From positions 6,182,704-6,246,703 of the forward strand of contig JAWZYU010000034.1 in the NCBI GenBank assembly GCA_038380435.1: 64,000 nucleotides of DNA. Direction: 5' to 3'. Source of the DNA: Ryuthela nishihirai. Lineage: Eukaryota > Arthropoda > Arachnida > Araneae > Heptathelidae. Every line of letters begins with the position of its first letter. The first letter of the stretch is position 1. The notes beneath the pieces were generated by a model that saw only the letters and a list, made by a program, of their open reading frames with translations, did no database searches and was not told where the DNA came from. The position numbers and the translations under genes were made by a program. Below are positions 57,301 through 60,789 of the stretch, piece by piece.

Positions 57301-59616
57301 ATAATGCATTTTGATTATAATTTCAACTTTTTAACCTGTTGATTATACACATTGACAGAATTCGAAATGAGAGGCTGAAGACAGCTATATCAGTTTTTTT
57401 TAGAAACTTTTATTTTTTGAAAATAGAAATTGCAGTTTGAAAATTTTCTTATATAACTTATAAAAATAAATAATTCAAACTTGAAAAATAATTACTTTTC
57501 CATTTGATGAATATTTTATTAAGTGAAAAAATATAGTGAAAATATTATTATTATTATAGTAAAAAATAACCTGGCCTTTGGATGTAAACCTTTTTCAAGC
57601 TGGACCCTGGAAGGGTTAATCAATTTTTAGCAATTAAAAATGAACACCTTTCAGCTTTGGTTATTTTTTAGGATATTAATTTCATTAATGAATTGCTCTT
57701 AGCATTTATAATGATACTACTTAAAAAATTCTGTTTCCATAAATCATTTCTATTACTTTTCATTACAAAAACACTAAGATTTTAGTTTAGTCTTCCGTCC
57801 CGGTGGGCGAGTGATTAGAGCGCTTGGCTACTGATGAAAGGGATCTGGGTTCAAGCCTTGGATAAGGCATGGATGTTTCTGTTGTCTTTCTGCTGAGGTC
57901 CCACCATCCTCACAGATCTTATACTATGGTGTATTGAACTGATAGGCTCCTATTAGACCTCTGTGGCAAACAGCTACTTGAGGGTTTTTATTATGAATTT
58001 CTGTATATATTTCACGACATGTAAGGAAATATTTTATCGCTGACCAGGCTCAACTATTAATGAAATAGTTCTGGCCAAACTCAATAATTTTGGCTTCAAA
58101 ATTTTGAACCCAGACTAATCTGTAGCAAACACATACATTGGAATTACACATTATCACTCAATATCAAGACTTTTGACAATAGTGCACCAGACACATATAA
58201 TCTAATGACATTCTTTCACACAGATCAATGAGTGGAAGAATTATATTGGTAGGTAGGTAGGTAAAAAAACCTTTTTTAGAAGCAACCATGCCTGGATCTA
58301 GAAAAAAATTAAGGGGGGGGGAAGCAAGAATCACAATCAAGTTGGAAAAATGTAAAAGGAGGAGCCAAGAAACTGGATTTCCAATGAATTATAACATTTC
58401 ACCATCCATTTTACAGGTTTTTAAATAATTTCATGAAAAATAAATGAAATAAAAATAAGTTTAATCTTTTTTCCTCTATTAACATAATTAGCATTCTGAA
58501 AGGAGATAGGCCATGGTCCTCTTGGCCCATCTAATTCGTTCTGCTGATAAATAAGCTATCTGATAATGATGAACCCATCTCTGACAACTCTGAAAAGGAG
58601 ATGGCATCTGGTGCCTGCTTGCAGCATCTTGACTCATGGATTTATGGACATGTATGCATGACATCATATTATAAAAAGCAAATCAAGTTAGTGGCTGCTC
58701 ATCCTGTCAAAATTGGACATGTTTGGGCCTCAAATTCTATTCACAATTGCAAGCCAAGGCATGAAGAGGTGAGGGTGGGGACAGGCAGAATGATGCAGTC
58801 TTCCATCATCACTGCTGCAATCCATTACTTCCTGTGTGGTATGATGAGGTCCACTACCACAGTCCAAACATTTTTGCAAAACAGCACAAAATGCTGCTCT
58901 GAATAAGATGTAAATAGGACCGTTACTCACCCTGAAAGCATTAAGCAAATAATCAATCAATAGTAAATATGCAGATCATCTGTTGACACAGAAGTCATTT
59001 ATAAATAAATAACTTTTGTGTAAAAAATGAGTTTGTCGATTAGTGGGACTCAAATCCGCTTCTGTGTCAACAGGTGATTTTTACTATTAATTGATTATTT
59101 CATTAATAATGCTTCCTGCACAAGTGACTGGCTTATTTACATTTTATACAGAGCTACAATGGAAGTAGACTTCCCTGATCATAGATGGTGCCAAGAGCAA
59201 CATGCTCAGGGAGATCTATGAGTCAGATTTGTGGATGGATGACAGTCAATTCTAGTTCAGTGGTTAGAACACTCATGGCATGAATCTGGAAAGACATGGG
59301 TTTGAGTCCTGCAAATTGACAAACTAATTTTTCCACAAAAATTAGTTATTGATTTAATGACTTCTGTGTCAATAGGTGATCTGCATATTTACTATTGATT
59401 GATTATTTTAAATATCTCTATAAATTGGGTAAAATTTGGAGGCATTACTTTTGGCTTAACAAGTTATTTTAAACACAAATTAAGCTTAAAAACATTACCT
59501 TCTTTTTGTAGTTCACTATCCTGCACCAATTTATACTGTCTGTAACGATCCAAAAGTTTCTCTATATTGGGTAATGGATCAATTATGACCACATCTGGAT
59601 GACTATCTACATAATC
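14781..59616 (-). CDS. ITPK1: Inositol-tetrakisphosphate 1-kinase (ITPK1), 3' seven exons, 5'-partial
   Basis: Joined CDS on the minus strand: 59616-59499, 52754-52659, 50925-50882, 49363-49204, 40044-39977, 25642-25474, 15331-14781. All junctions are GT-AG, phases agree throughout, and the total is 1206 nt (401 codons plus TAA). The product matches the ATP-grasp kinase ITPK1, which phosphorylates inositol polyphosphates such as Ins(3,4,5,6)P4 and Ins(1,3,4)P3 in the cytosol. In order one sees the IDPLPNIEKLLDR segment, the CKPSLAHGSS loop, the NHNAVLYKLFIIGD hinge, PSLKNFSAG, IFFDSHDISKP, and the metal-binding FGIDVIV and AIIDMNIFPG motifs with both Asp and the Asn kept. These are family positions recalled from vertebrate ITPK1. 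The N-terminal ~100 residues are absent and presumably lie beyond 59616 or outside the window. The C-terminal tail is unlike vertebrate ITPK1. Intron sizes range from about 1.5 to 14.4 kb and the introns are filled with mobile elements. Confidence 0.95.
15652..16584 (+). CDS. LINE ORF1 (gag-like), three CCHC zinc knuckles, N-terminally truncated
   Basis: 310 codons. Residues ~1-80 match the part of I/Jockey gag that precedes the knuckles (VHPKYEDEYLLKSLSSYGI, then KVREYF). Three knuckles follow: CSKCFRWGHIATYC, CKRCGGEHSHKDC and CPNCRGEHPATYHGC. The C-terminal ~170 residues are Ser/Thr/Asn-rich. An in-frame TGA lies at 15625-15627, 27 nt before the ATG, and the usual N-terminal gag region is missing, so the ATG is probably secondary. 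The product would bind element RNA. ORF2 overlaps its end by 50 nt. Confidence 0.8.
   Translation: MGMLVNVHPKYEDEYLLKSLSSYGIYKVRRMYRFTPNATNHGVTKTSTTNVIIYAETLKLPTSVEIGFSHFKVREYFGSPSLCSKCFRWGHIATYCRGKLRCKRCGGEHSHKDCHSQNLKCPNCRGEHPATYHGCPVKRIACRAMRIQAQLQCSWSAAFAQAKNESHMDPLATHQQRTTDKHQHHSAISTNFSSSNIKQSDCATIDTEAVPELSIEHASRPSTSGYKQVNPSTNSVNLTSSYANKAKGKTIRKQNSIEMPILTPIEIRKKNNNDITSNLIIDLIINLLKYISFQDDDLKLLQHVLCKFKT
16535..20284 (+). CDS. LINE ORF2: AP endonuclease, reverse transcriptase, RNase H
   Basis: 1249 codons without a stop. Order: APE-type endonuclease (LQWNCRSFQ, FALQEIRS, ILGDFNSHH, GSDHHPI), then RT (NSYRPISLLPNPLKLFERLL; motif A SVDLSQAFDSVW with Asp at residue ~580; GLSQGSILSPTLFNIYI; YADD at residues 668-671). 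RNase H follows (IYTDGS near 959, TEIFAIIEAL, FIDSKGA, HVGIHHNETVDNLAK) with all acidic residues visible, then a terminal CRHC...H...C zinc motif. RNase H favours the I group over Jockey. The frame is +1 relative to ORF1; the true start may be a few codons downstream, or translation may be by reinitiation. Catalytic motifs are intact. Confidence 0.92.
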   Translation: MMTSNFCSMFSVNSKLKNFSILQWNCRSFQSKKQDVLLLSKYKDIDIFALQEIRSKKHFNLPNYLSYIYFPPHSTNGVGFLIKKSINHKIQKINYNFHNLEIIAVQIIINNTSFTVFNLYNPGLAVNSITFQNIFKQIPEPHIILGDFNSHHTSWHSYKINHAGRLLSQYVTNSNLVILNSKATTHENPNNNRSIIDLTFISPQLTELFKWSILPDTRGSDHHPILLQANLQYKYRKLIHLNNWPLFNKILTQSPPPHNTIDYDHFIHHIIDITHPAFTIILNKIPKLTKNFWYMNKLSAIRKKAENKAKQTRHFDDINRYKKINAQVRKKLKELYKDNWQTFTNQLSTITTAKSLWKTYKHINNPKSQTTPASEIAIHNNITLLDTANKFLNNLKNTQTTTLTNSELKFIDNINKKLQNIPPASFIMDQPFSMKELNNAINKLNLKSSPGHDQISNKFFKYLPYQWKDRLLKIFNSIWVSHKLPDSWLHIIIIFLLKYGKPPFELNSYRPISLLPNPLKLFERLLHKRLNWFLESGKILPNNFYGFRKFRSSKDCISHLLTDIHKANKKKKYTIAISVDLSQAFDSVWIHGLLHKLLSINIQGNLLHFLHSFLLHRTCQVRINDTSSNQLPFIQGLSQGSILSPTLFNIYIHDIHKIFYRRVTYTCYADDITFWATDNSIPNLHILLQKQLNKLYTYCQKWHLQINPQKTFCIPFHHNRNPKPTLHFTINNETIPQHNTCKILGINLDSTLTWTPHLDYLHTQGLKLTNTLKYFTFINNGTPQYHMIKLYTNLIRAKLEYGMEFLCGISDTKIQKLNVIQNKCIKIAIGLPSFTPTLSIIAETSLPPLQIRQKILLIKYYIRLHYKLPNHPFHTHFIRSPYYKHIKSTPDLHTLMKKHLQIKNFGDIPPLIADWSFISPTFSTHIPTLTHKHNLPHDAVKTLAETYFDAQYNENIKIYTDGSVIQNPPSASAAIHIPQYNTSLSFKLSPICTILHTEIFAIIEALEWTLKYVHNKNITIFIDSKGAIQTLSQEFLYTSYNYYIHKILTLTTHNLHTNNNTIILQWIPSHVGIHHNETVDNLAKLAHNLHIVSPTYHFHINTSQEIKQLEAHLTNKYFQVQASVQNNFRFNLNHNISTIDNLPFPRKHIKLLHRLRTNSTILNPTLHKFKPTHSPNCRHCKVPETVHHILLNCDNTASQRQTFFKSLIDLNILDIQTNVILDPSPPLNKNKIYESLFSFLLSTSLWNRI
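20640..20960. repeat. Low-complexity A/T tract in LINE 3' region
   Basis: Almost only A and T (AAAAATAAATAAATA-like runs). Inside the LINE 3' UTR. The frame at 20745-20978 is a by-product. Confidence 0.7.
21727..22960 (-). mobile_element. Tc1-like transposon with TIRs and TA duplications, ORF broken
   Basis: The ends AGCTCACCGGACAAAAAAAT (21727) and its inverted partner (ending GTCTGGTGAGCT at 22960) are flanked by TA at 21725-21726 and 22961-22962. On the minus strand the transposase begins MNEWQKDVIAFGRAKGHNVQ then EVAAFAGVSKHTIQMVFEQW, the first helix-turn-helix. The rest is frameshifted. 1234 bp. In an ITPK1 intron. Confidence 0.88.
22473..22763 (-). pseudogene. Tc1-like transposase N-terminal fragment
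   Basis: 96 codons with the HTH (VQEVAAFAGVSKHTIQMVFE) and the start of the second DNA-binding domain (TANRRQICSRKTVLTNKVCR). It stops before the catalytic DDE region, whose remains continue out of frame to about 21780. Confidence 0.75.
23030..23203 (+). mobile_element. SINE-1, head partly lost
   Basis: B-box GGGTTTGAGCCCC, full body and TATTTTTTTTTT tail. The A-box region is replaced by GCCATCCTGTGG-like sequence. Confidence 0.8.
23920..24315 (+). mobile_element. RTE-like LINE, 3' fragment
   Basis: GATAATAGGAAGCTTGATGC, AGATTAGCAAACAGAGTTAT, GTCAAACAGGACCTCATTAA and CAAATGCAGCAG match the C-terminal coding part of the LINE at 26451-30106, in the opposite orientation and heavily mutated. 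Confidence 0.65.
24359..24460 (-). mobile_element. SINE-1, old fragment
   Basis: CCCTCAAGCAGTCATAGAGA to GACAGGAGTTGTCAGTATAT, then GCCACAG...TCTGTGAGG: the tail and body of SINE-1 with many substitutions. Confidence 0.6.
25474..25642 (-). CDS. ITPK1: ITPK1 exon (metal-binding FGID / IIDMNIFPG)
   Basis: Acceptor TTTTCAG, donor CCTG|GTTAGT; 169 nt. It reads LDGSEPKSPIIWPEKEQMDH, then IVQVLCERLGLALFGIDVIV and DNKTGHYAIIDMNIFP. The Asp of FGID and the Asp and Asn of IIDMN are the Mg2+ ligands known from the family, and all three are present, so the protein should be catalytically competent. Confidence 0.95.
25943..26297 (-). mobile_element. SINE-2, diverged copy
   Basis: GCTGTTTTGCCTCTGAGCAG, the body (AGCCTCCCATTAAGGCCATC) and a degraded tRNA head (GACTCTAACCTGAGAACTAC, GCCTGGCATGCTACTGACT) are all present. 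About 300 bp from the ITPK1 exon at 25474-25642. Confidence 0.8.
26487..27403 (-). pseudogene. RTE-like LINE ORF, RT C-terminus (copy A)
   Basis: Continues after the TGA: FSITSGVRQGCILSPFLFSL, DYADDLALLANDVDEMNSF, then a 1-nt deletion near 27200 (AACATTCGAATG against AACAGCTCGAATG in copy B) shifts the frame. The thumb and C-terminal domain resume from 27167 (MVINREKTKVMKIG to SKLRGLVGPP). Confidence 0.85.
27404..29656 (-). pseudogene. RTE-like LINE ORF, endonuclease and N-terminal RT (copy A)
   Basis: 750 codons. Endonuclease: GTWNVRTLHRDYSLD, LQETRWTGKGE, VLGDFNAKVGT, GSDHYLLKS. RT: KLHKSPGVDEIT, PIFKKGDRSSCDNYRGISLL, GFRSGRGCVDQIFSLRQIL, motif A SFVDFKKAFDSVDR. It ends in TGA at 27406-27404 (KSCSN-stop-FSITSGVRQG) at a position where related RTs have Trp. 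Apart from that stop and a downstream frameshift the polyprotein is readable. Confidence 0.88.
30319..30716 (-). mobile_element. SINE-2, diverged copy
   Basis: GGTTGGGCTATTTTACCTCT start, body with small changes, and a worn tRNA head (AACCTACGAACTGCAGATTA, GCCTGGCACACTACC). It lies about 210 bp from the 5' end of LINE copy A. Confidence 0.8.
30717..33342. other. 2.6 kb intronic DNA without recognised gene
   Basis: AT-rich. Contains inverted repeats at 30782-30825 and 32635-32674 and a direct repeat CAGTCTAATCACATT at about 30820-30860. The 73-codon frame at 32838-33059 matches nothing I know. Confidence 0.5.
33452..34255 (-). pseudogene. RTE-like LINE ORF, RT C-terminus (copy B)
   Basis: 267 codons, uninterrupted: MSPILFSLVVDYVMRN, LDYADDLALLANDVEEMNSF, ERLRWFGHVARM, RRRGRPRMQWADNVKQDL. 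It lacks the 1-nt deletion of copy A, so the two copies decayed separately apart from the shared TGA. Confidence 0.85.
34292..35174 (-). pseudogene. RTE-like LINE ORF, central RT (copy B)
   Basis: Segments 35174-34839 (MADKAEEAIRQHNSRELYQI) and 34762-34292 (KGDRSSCDNYRGISLLSVPG, SFVDFKKAFDSVDR). They are separated by an AT-rich insertion absent from copy A. Ends at the TGA shared with copy A (34294-34292). Confidence 0.85.
35216..36583 (-). pseudogene. RTE-like LINE ORF, endonuclease part (copy B)
   Basis: 455 codons, endonuclease (GTWNVRTLHKDHSLD, LQETRWTGKGE, VLGDFNANVGT). One lost base near 35320 (TGCCTATCACTT against TTGCCTTGTCACTT) ends the frame; the following part resumes at 35174-34839. 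Confidence 0.85.
37037..37969. other. No gene; AT-rich intron with a small tandem duplication
   Basis: TTCATTATCTAGTTGAGGAT AACATTCAAAG occurs twice, at about 37291 and 37344. Nothing else recognised. Confidence 0.5.
37970..38317 (-). mobile_element. SINE-2 copy
   Basis: Body shortened after CTCTGAGAAAGCTGGGATGG, the rest collinear. Head CTGGGACTTGAACCCGGAAA then GCCTGGTGCACTACTGACTG. Confidence 0.82.
38655..38884 (-). mobile_element. RTE-like LINE, 3' end fragment
   Basis: TCATCATCATCTTCAAGCAG through CAATTCTAACAAGGTCCTGT to TAATCTATAATTATCCAT matches the last ~230 bp of copies A and B with scattered changes. A typical dead-on-arrival 5'-truncated copy. Confidence 0.8.
38969..39238. mobile_element. 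MITE-like element, possibly pogo/Tigger-derived
   Basis: The left end ACAGTAAATCCTGATAAAAC and the right end (minus strand ACAAGTAAATCTTGTTATTA) are imperfect inverted repeats about 270 bp apart. Inside, GTGATTTCGCTTATAATGTG-type phrases resemble non-autonomous pogo elements. No ORF. Confidence 0.45.
39239..39976. other. Intron, nothing recognised
   Basis: AT-rich sequence immediately downstream (in gene direction) of the ITPK1 exon at 40044-39977. Confidence 0.5.
39977..40044 (-). CDS. ITPK1: ITPK1 68-nt exon (IFFDSHDISKP)
   Basis: Acceptor CTTTTTTCAG, donor GAG|GTTTGT. With one carried base it encodes DHETIFFDSHDISKPHSASALTE, equivalent to vertebrate RESIFFNSHNVSKPESSSVLTE. Both phases match the neighbouring exons. 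A TTAA-flanked MITE with a nested SINE lies about 170 bp upstream in the intron. Confidence 0.92.
40216..40838. mobile_element. TTAA-flanked MITE with a nested SINE
   Basis: TTAA at 40216-40219 and 40835-40838 flanks inverted ends CACCTTCACTGCTGGCTCC and GAAGCCAGCAGCAAAAGGA. TTAA duplication is the hallmark of piggyBac-type transposition. Removing the SINE-2 and one duplication copy leaves ~215 bp without coding potential. Confidence 0.7.
40295..40679 (-). mobile_element. SINE-2, full length, with 15-bp target duplication
   Basis: A complete copy: head GTGGCTCAGTCGGTAGCGCG, B-box GGTTCGAATCCC, body and CAACCCAACCC end. Flanked by CACCTATTGGCGGAG at 40280-40294 and CACCTATTGGCAGAG at 40680-40694. 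Inserted inside the MITE. Confidence 0.92.
41170..41275 (+). repeat. Short interspersed repeat shared with 11455-11525
   Basis: CTAAAAACTGAGACATTTCA then GTAAATGTCCACATTTCAG recurs near 11455. Family unknown. Confidence 0.45.
41285..41535 (+). repeat. Direct repeat unit 1 (pair with 42371-42520)
   Basis: GTAACCCCACAGGAAATTTA through GATGTACAATTCACAGGAGA to the TACCTGACAGGTATGTCAG part recurs at 42371-42478. Unit 1 has an inserted tandem TATATAGATTTGTCTATTTA-type duplication. Both units rejoin at TAGAGGCAATAATTTACCCA. Contains a 15-bp stem (41355-41369 with 41384-41398). Confidence 0.75.
41990..42290 (-). mobile_element. SINE-2, truncated, with internal hairpin
   Basis: Starts mid-body (GCCTCCCGTCAAAGCCATCC) and ends in the head (GCCTGGCATGCTACTGACTG). 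A short inverted duplication, AACTGTAGATTAT at 42192-42204 against 42219-42231, lies in the anticodon-arm part of the head. Confidence 0.75.
42371..42520 (+). repeat. Direct repeat unit 2 (pair with 41285-41535)
   Basis: Near-identical to unit 1, about 1.09 kb away, lacking unit 1's internal insertion. Followed by short repeats of CTCTAAGTGCAATTCAGAAA. Confidence 0.75.
42521..43937. other. Intron, no gene recognised
   Basis: AT-rich. 43320-43440 is GC-richer (GTCCCAAAACATGGGTCAGA, GTAGTGTACCTAATGGGAG) and looks like an old repeat, unassigned. Frames at 42816-43019 and 43312-43581 resemble nothing known to me. Confidence 0.45.
43952..44340 (+). mobile_element. SINE-2, full length, with perfect 14-bp target duplication
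   Basis: Best copy of the family. GGGGTGGCTCAGTCGGTAGC (A box) and GGTTCGAGTCCC (B box) resemble elongator tRNA-Met with anticodon region CTCGTAA instead of CTCATAA. A ~310 bp body and a CAACCCAACCCAAC end follow. TCATGGAAGTTATG flanks it at 43938-43951 and 44341-44354. Transcription would use the internal Pol III promoter. Frames inside are SINE body. Confidence 0.95.
44922..46374 (+). mobile_element. DD41D mariner-type transposon with ~78-bp TIRs
   Basis: The TIRs CAGGGTGATTCAAAACTTAT and onward (44922-44999) and the inverted right end (46297-46374) differ at about one position in 78. TA flanks both sides (44920-44921, 46375-46376). 1453 bp. The transposase on the plus strand is nearly complete but carries one nonsense codon and a frameshift. 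The preserved TIRs suggest a recent insertion. Confidence 0.93.
45105..46180 (+). pseudogene. DD41D mariner-type transposase, one stop and one frameshift
   Basis: Starts MNRFTHQELADMHLAYGAAG (helix-turn-helix domain). An in-frame TGA at 45309-45311 (after DMGRR, plausibly CGA to TGA) interrupts; the same frame continues with TRAIAQQLGVSQSAVWQILH. Catalytic motifs: VLFTDEASF, WYQHDGAPAD and SPDLSPMDFFLWG. I count 41 residues between the second and third acidic residues, giving DD41D (rosa/Visitor-like). Near 46030 the frame shifts and the C-terminus (VDSEMDLVARIVAAAGIVRD to FEHLL) ends at 46180. Confidence 0.88.
47330..48355 (-). mobile_element. RTE-like LINE, 5' fragment
   Basis: Matches the 5' region and the first part of the endonuclease of copies A/B (ETRWTDKVQILKNNLKFLFS, NLNVICCYALTEDADEDEKD), ending TAGCTACCATTTATA at 48355. 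Many substitutions and small deletions. Missing its 3' part, unusual for LINE retroposition, so a later deletion is likely. Confidence 0.8.
48617..48910 (-). mobile_element. Two old SINE-1 copies in tandem
   Basis: 48617-48680 has tail and body only; 48728-48910 has tail, body and a worn head (CAGGACTCAAACCTAGGTCA). Both are diverged from the family consensus. Confidence 0.7.
49204..49363 (-). CDS. ITPK1: ITPK1 exon (NHNAVLYK hinge and PSLKNFSAG)
   Basis: Acceptor TTTTGCAG, donor GGAG|GTAAAT; 160 nt. It reads MCLIFNEESLKDINPPCVAQ, then KFVNHNAVLYKLFIIGDKYF and IERPSLKNFSAG. This is the most conserved part of ITPK1, carrying the Gln/hinge and Lys positions of the ATP-grasp pocket. The leading Met is an ordinary internal residue, not a start codon. 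Confidence 0.95.
49461..49720. mobile_element. Candidate TTAA MITE
   Basis: TTAACCCTTCAATGTCAGG at the left and CTTTGAATACTTTAAGAGTTAA at the right have the common piggyBac-MITE outline TTAACCCTT...AAG(R)GTTAA. The repeats are weak. About 100 bp beyond an ITPK1 exon. Confidence 0.35.
49721..50881. other. Intron, nothing recognised
   Basis: AT-rich, with no repeat family or coding region I can support. Confidence 0.45.
50882..50925 (-). CDS. ITPK1: ITPK1 44-nt microexon (CKPSLAHGSS loop)
   Basis: A 44-nt exon between an AG acceptor (50927-50926) and a GTAAAT donor. It encodes VCKPSLAHGSSFAHQ, matching the vertebrate ICKTRVAHGTNSHE loop that contacts nucleotide and substrate. Phase 1 in, phase 0 out. 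It is too short for ordinary ORF detection and is found only by frame joining and homology. Confidence 0.9.
51185..51235. repeat. GCCTGGATCTAGAA repeat with G-run
   Basis: GGCCTGGATCTAGAAGAAAA followed by a run of about 14 G. The same phrase with a G-run occurs at 58285-58322, so it is a dispersed repeat end, not chance. Confidence 0.5.
51452..52615 (-). mobile_element. Tc1-like transposon with TIRs, ORF broken
   Basis: Inverted ends CACAGTCATATCAGAATTAT and the rc of ATTCTGATATGACTGTG, extending through ATATGACCACC. TA/TATA flanks both sides. 1164 bp. Minus-strand fragments include LTKVHWQRHLQFARDYRHWT, AFSDKSRFLLHRSD and GCFPGMTWD, from the Tc1 catalytic domain. The usual FSDESRF reads FSDKSRF. 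Not functional. Confidence 0.88.
52659..52754 (-). CDS. ITPK1: ITPK1 exon (FIPAFVEL segment)
   Basis: The acceptor CTTTTAG and donor TGTG|GTAATT bound 96 nt. With the G carried from the previous exon it reads GSVFIPAFVELTT, then LKKLKAAGVSFPC. This corresponds to the vertebrate PPFMEL...LEKNGLTFPF segment, the start of the ATP-grasp domain. A Tc1-like transposon sits in the adjoining intron, ending 44 bp beyond the donor. Confidence 0.9.
53327..54537 (+). mobile_element. Tc1-like (DD34E) transposon, decayed
   Basis: Ends AGCCATAACATTATGACCAG and the rc of GGTGGTTATAATGTTTTGGCTC are imperfect TIRs. On the plus strand, transposase parts appear in shifting frames: MGKAADLSESDKGQIEM, LGQSISKVVRLVGCSQSAMV, FVQQDNAPCHNARIVREWF and WPPNSPDSNPIEHLWFVLEQ. 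The order and the SNPIEHLW motif are classical Tc1. Several frameshifts. Confidence 0.88.
55076..56596 (+). mobile_element. piggyBac-like transposon, decayed, with TTAA duplications
   Basis: Terminal CACTAAACCTACC and inverted GGTAGGTTTAGTG are flanked by TTAA at 55072-55075 and 56597-56600. The plus-strand interior has GEFIVRKLIEPSTACGRNVT then TDNFFYEHIISHK, the DDD-transposase segment preceding the second catalytic Asp. A C-terminal cysteine-rich finger follows (YCKDNKTTKICLKCKKYVCG, KCTFENSIICKKC). About 1.5 kb; the N-terminal half of the transposase is largely lost. Confidence 0.9.
56115..56330 (+). pseudogene. piggyBac transposase C-terminal cysteine-rich domain
   Basis: Frame ending at 56330 with YCKDNKTTKICLKCKKYVCG, KCTFENSIICKKCIEDE and a stop. 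Cys spacing fits the piggyBac C-terminal zinc-binding domain that recognises the TIR. The upstream part of the same transposase (55533-55757) is in another frame. Confidence 0.8.
56698..57332. other. Intron, nothing recognised
   Basis: AT-rich. TATTGTCACCTCTCAAGTGC and TATTGTCACCTCTCAGTCGC form a small tandem duplication at about 56800-56865. Confidence 0.45.
57333..57620. mobile_element. Candidate TTAA MITE
   Basis: TTAACCTGTTGATTATACAC at the left, CTGGACCCTGGAAGGGTTAA at the right. The right end (TTTTTCAAGCTGGACCCTGG) recurs at 63026-63049 as TTTTTCAGGCTGGACACTGA AAGGGTTAA, so this is a family. Confidence 0.4.
57796..57988 (+). mobile_element. SINE-1, full length, diverged
   Basis: GTCCCGGTGGGCGAGTGATT head, GGGTTCAAGCC B box, body and TGAGGGTTTTTAT tail. 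Several substitutions in the head. Confidence 0.85.
57989..58942. other. Intron, no gene recognised
   Basis: Contains GGTAGGTAGGTAGGTA at about 58248 and the CCTGGATCTAGAA plus G-run repeat at 58285-58322. The 101-codon frame at 58601-58906 matches nothing I recognise. Confidence 0.45.
58943..59100 (-). mobile_element. SINE-3 fragments in inverted order
   Basis: 58943-59056 is the reverse complement of the SINE-3 tail and B box (GGATTTGAGTCCC on the minus strand). It is joined to a plus-oriented tail piece (59057-59100, CTTCTGTGTCAACAGGTGAT). Same family as 59250-59415. Confidence 0.6.
59250..59415 (+). mobile_element. SINE-3 (tRNA-related)
   Basis: TCTAGTTCAGTGGTTAGAAC (A box) and GGGTTTGAGTCC (B box) are followed by AACTAATTTTTCCACAAAAA and a tail ending CTATTGATTGATTATTTT. 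The head and the TTTTTCCAC junction resemble 1231-1304 in the palindrome. It ends 84 bp before the ITPK1 exon. Confidence 0.65.
59499..59616 (-). CDS. ITPK1: ITPK1 exon (IDPLPNIEKLLDR segment)
   Basis: Acceptor TTTTAAG precedes GAT TAT GTA; the donor is G|GTAATG at the low end. The exon is 118 nt, 39 codons plus one base. It reads DYVDSHPDVVIIDPLPNIEK and onward to QKEG, aligned with the vertebrate stretch around LDPLPAIRTLLDRSKSYEL. It is the most 5' exon found. No match to the ITPK1 N-terminus was seen between it and the window end. Confidence 0.9.
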
Positions 59617-59934
59617 CTTAAAAGAAACAAACATCACCTTATATATTACAAATAGATCAATGAATTTTTTTTTCTGAAAAAAAAAATACATTTAATTGAT
59701 TTTTCAATAATTGTAATGTATTTGGGCTTTTTTTTTTTAAGTATTCAGGATAAAGACATTTCAATATACACAATCACATACATAGTGACTGTAAATGAAA
59801 TATTTCAAAGGTATTTTACTGACAATTGACATATTCCCCTTTCTTTATTATACTTTCATAAATTTCCTGTGATGATGCACAGAACTTGTCAGTTTTGTGC
59901 ATAATCACACTTGATCGCAACCCTACTTTCTCAT

Positions 59935-60290
59935 GGTGCGGACCATTAGTACATTTCAAAAGAGATATTCTCTCATGGAAGGGAATAAAGGGGGAGGGAT
60001 TTTCAGATTAATGTGGCTTATTGATCTGGGACTTTTATGGCCACTTTTTTTTTTGCTAACCTGTTGGGGGAATGGTTAACTATACAGGGTTTTGGTGCTG
60101 ACCATTTAAACTACCAGACTGGATTATGGAACTTGCTGCACTGGTGATTTACTGATAGGGAAAATCTGTTGTTGTGATTTCTGTTTGTGTGTGGGTTGAT
60201 TGGCTCAAGAGAATAGATGCACAGGATACTTTATATCAGCTGTGGATAATCCTGATAAGAGGACGTCACATATACCTGAACCCTTACTTC
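59935..60290 (+). mobile_element. RTE-like LINE, 5' region fragment
   Basis: TTTCAAAAGAGATATTCTCT, GTGCTGACCATTTAAAC and TTATATCAGCTGTGGATAAT match the reverse complement of 29640-29990 in copy A. Opposite strand to copies A and B, diverged. Confidence 0.75.
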
Positions 60291-60301
60291 TGTAGGCATT
60301 A

Positions 60302-60464
60302 CTGTTGTTTTACTTCTGAGTGGCACTTTGCACACAATGGGCTAAATGGCCAGGTCACAAGGACCCCAAGGGTTCAGAGAAGTTTGTGAGAAGAGGACCC
60401 ACTCGACAGCTGCTAGAAGATAGATAGTAGCCTCATGTCAAGGCCATCCAGCATGTTTTTTAAT
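60302..60464 (-). mobile_element. SINE-2, 3' half
   Basis: TGTTTTACTTCTGAGTGGCA to CAAGGCCATCCAGCATG: SINE body end only. It breaks off mid-body. Confidence 0.75.
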
Positions 60465-60620
60465 ACTTCCAGTGTCCACATCGTCTGTATACGTTCAAAG
60501 AATCTGAAATCATAAGCCAAGGATGTATATATATATACGTTTCAGTACAAAAAAATCAATTTTAAAAAATAAAAATTGCCATTGTAATTTTTTTTATATA
60601 TATATAATATATAAAATAAA

Positions 60621-60780
60621 TACCCCCTCAAGCAGCTGCTTGCCACAGAGGTCTGACAGGAGCCTGTCAGTTTATATGCCATAGTAGAAGGTCTGTGAGG
60701 ATGGCAGGACCTCAGCAGAAAAACAACACACACATCCATGCCTTACCTGGGGCTCGAACCCAGGTCCCTTAGATCAGTAC
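60621..60780 (-). mobile_element. SINE-1, head truncated
   Basis: TACCCCCTCAAGCAGCTGCT to GGGGCTCGAACCCAGGTCCC, ending after AGATCAGTA. ATATAAAA lies on both flanks (about 60608-60615 and 60782-60789), a possible short target duplication. Confidence 0.82.
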
Positions 60781-60789
60781 CATATAAAA

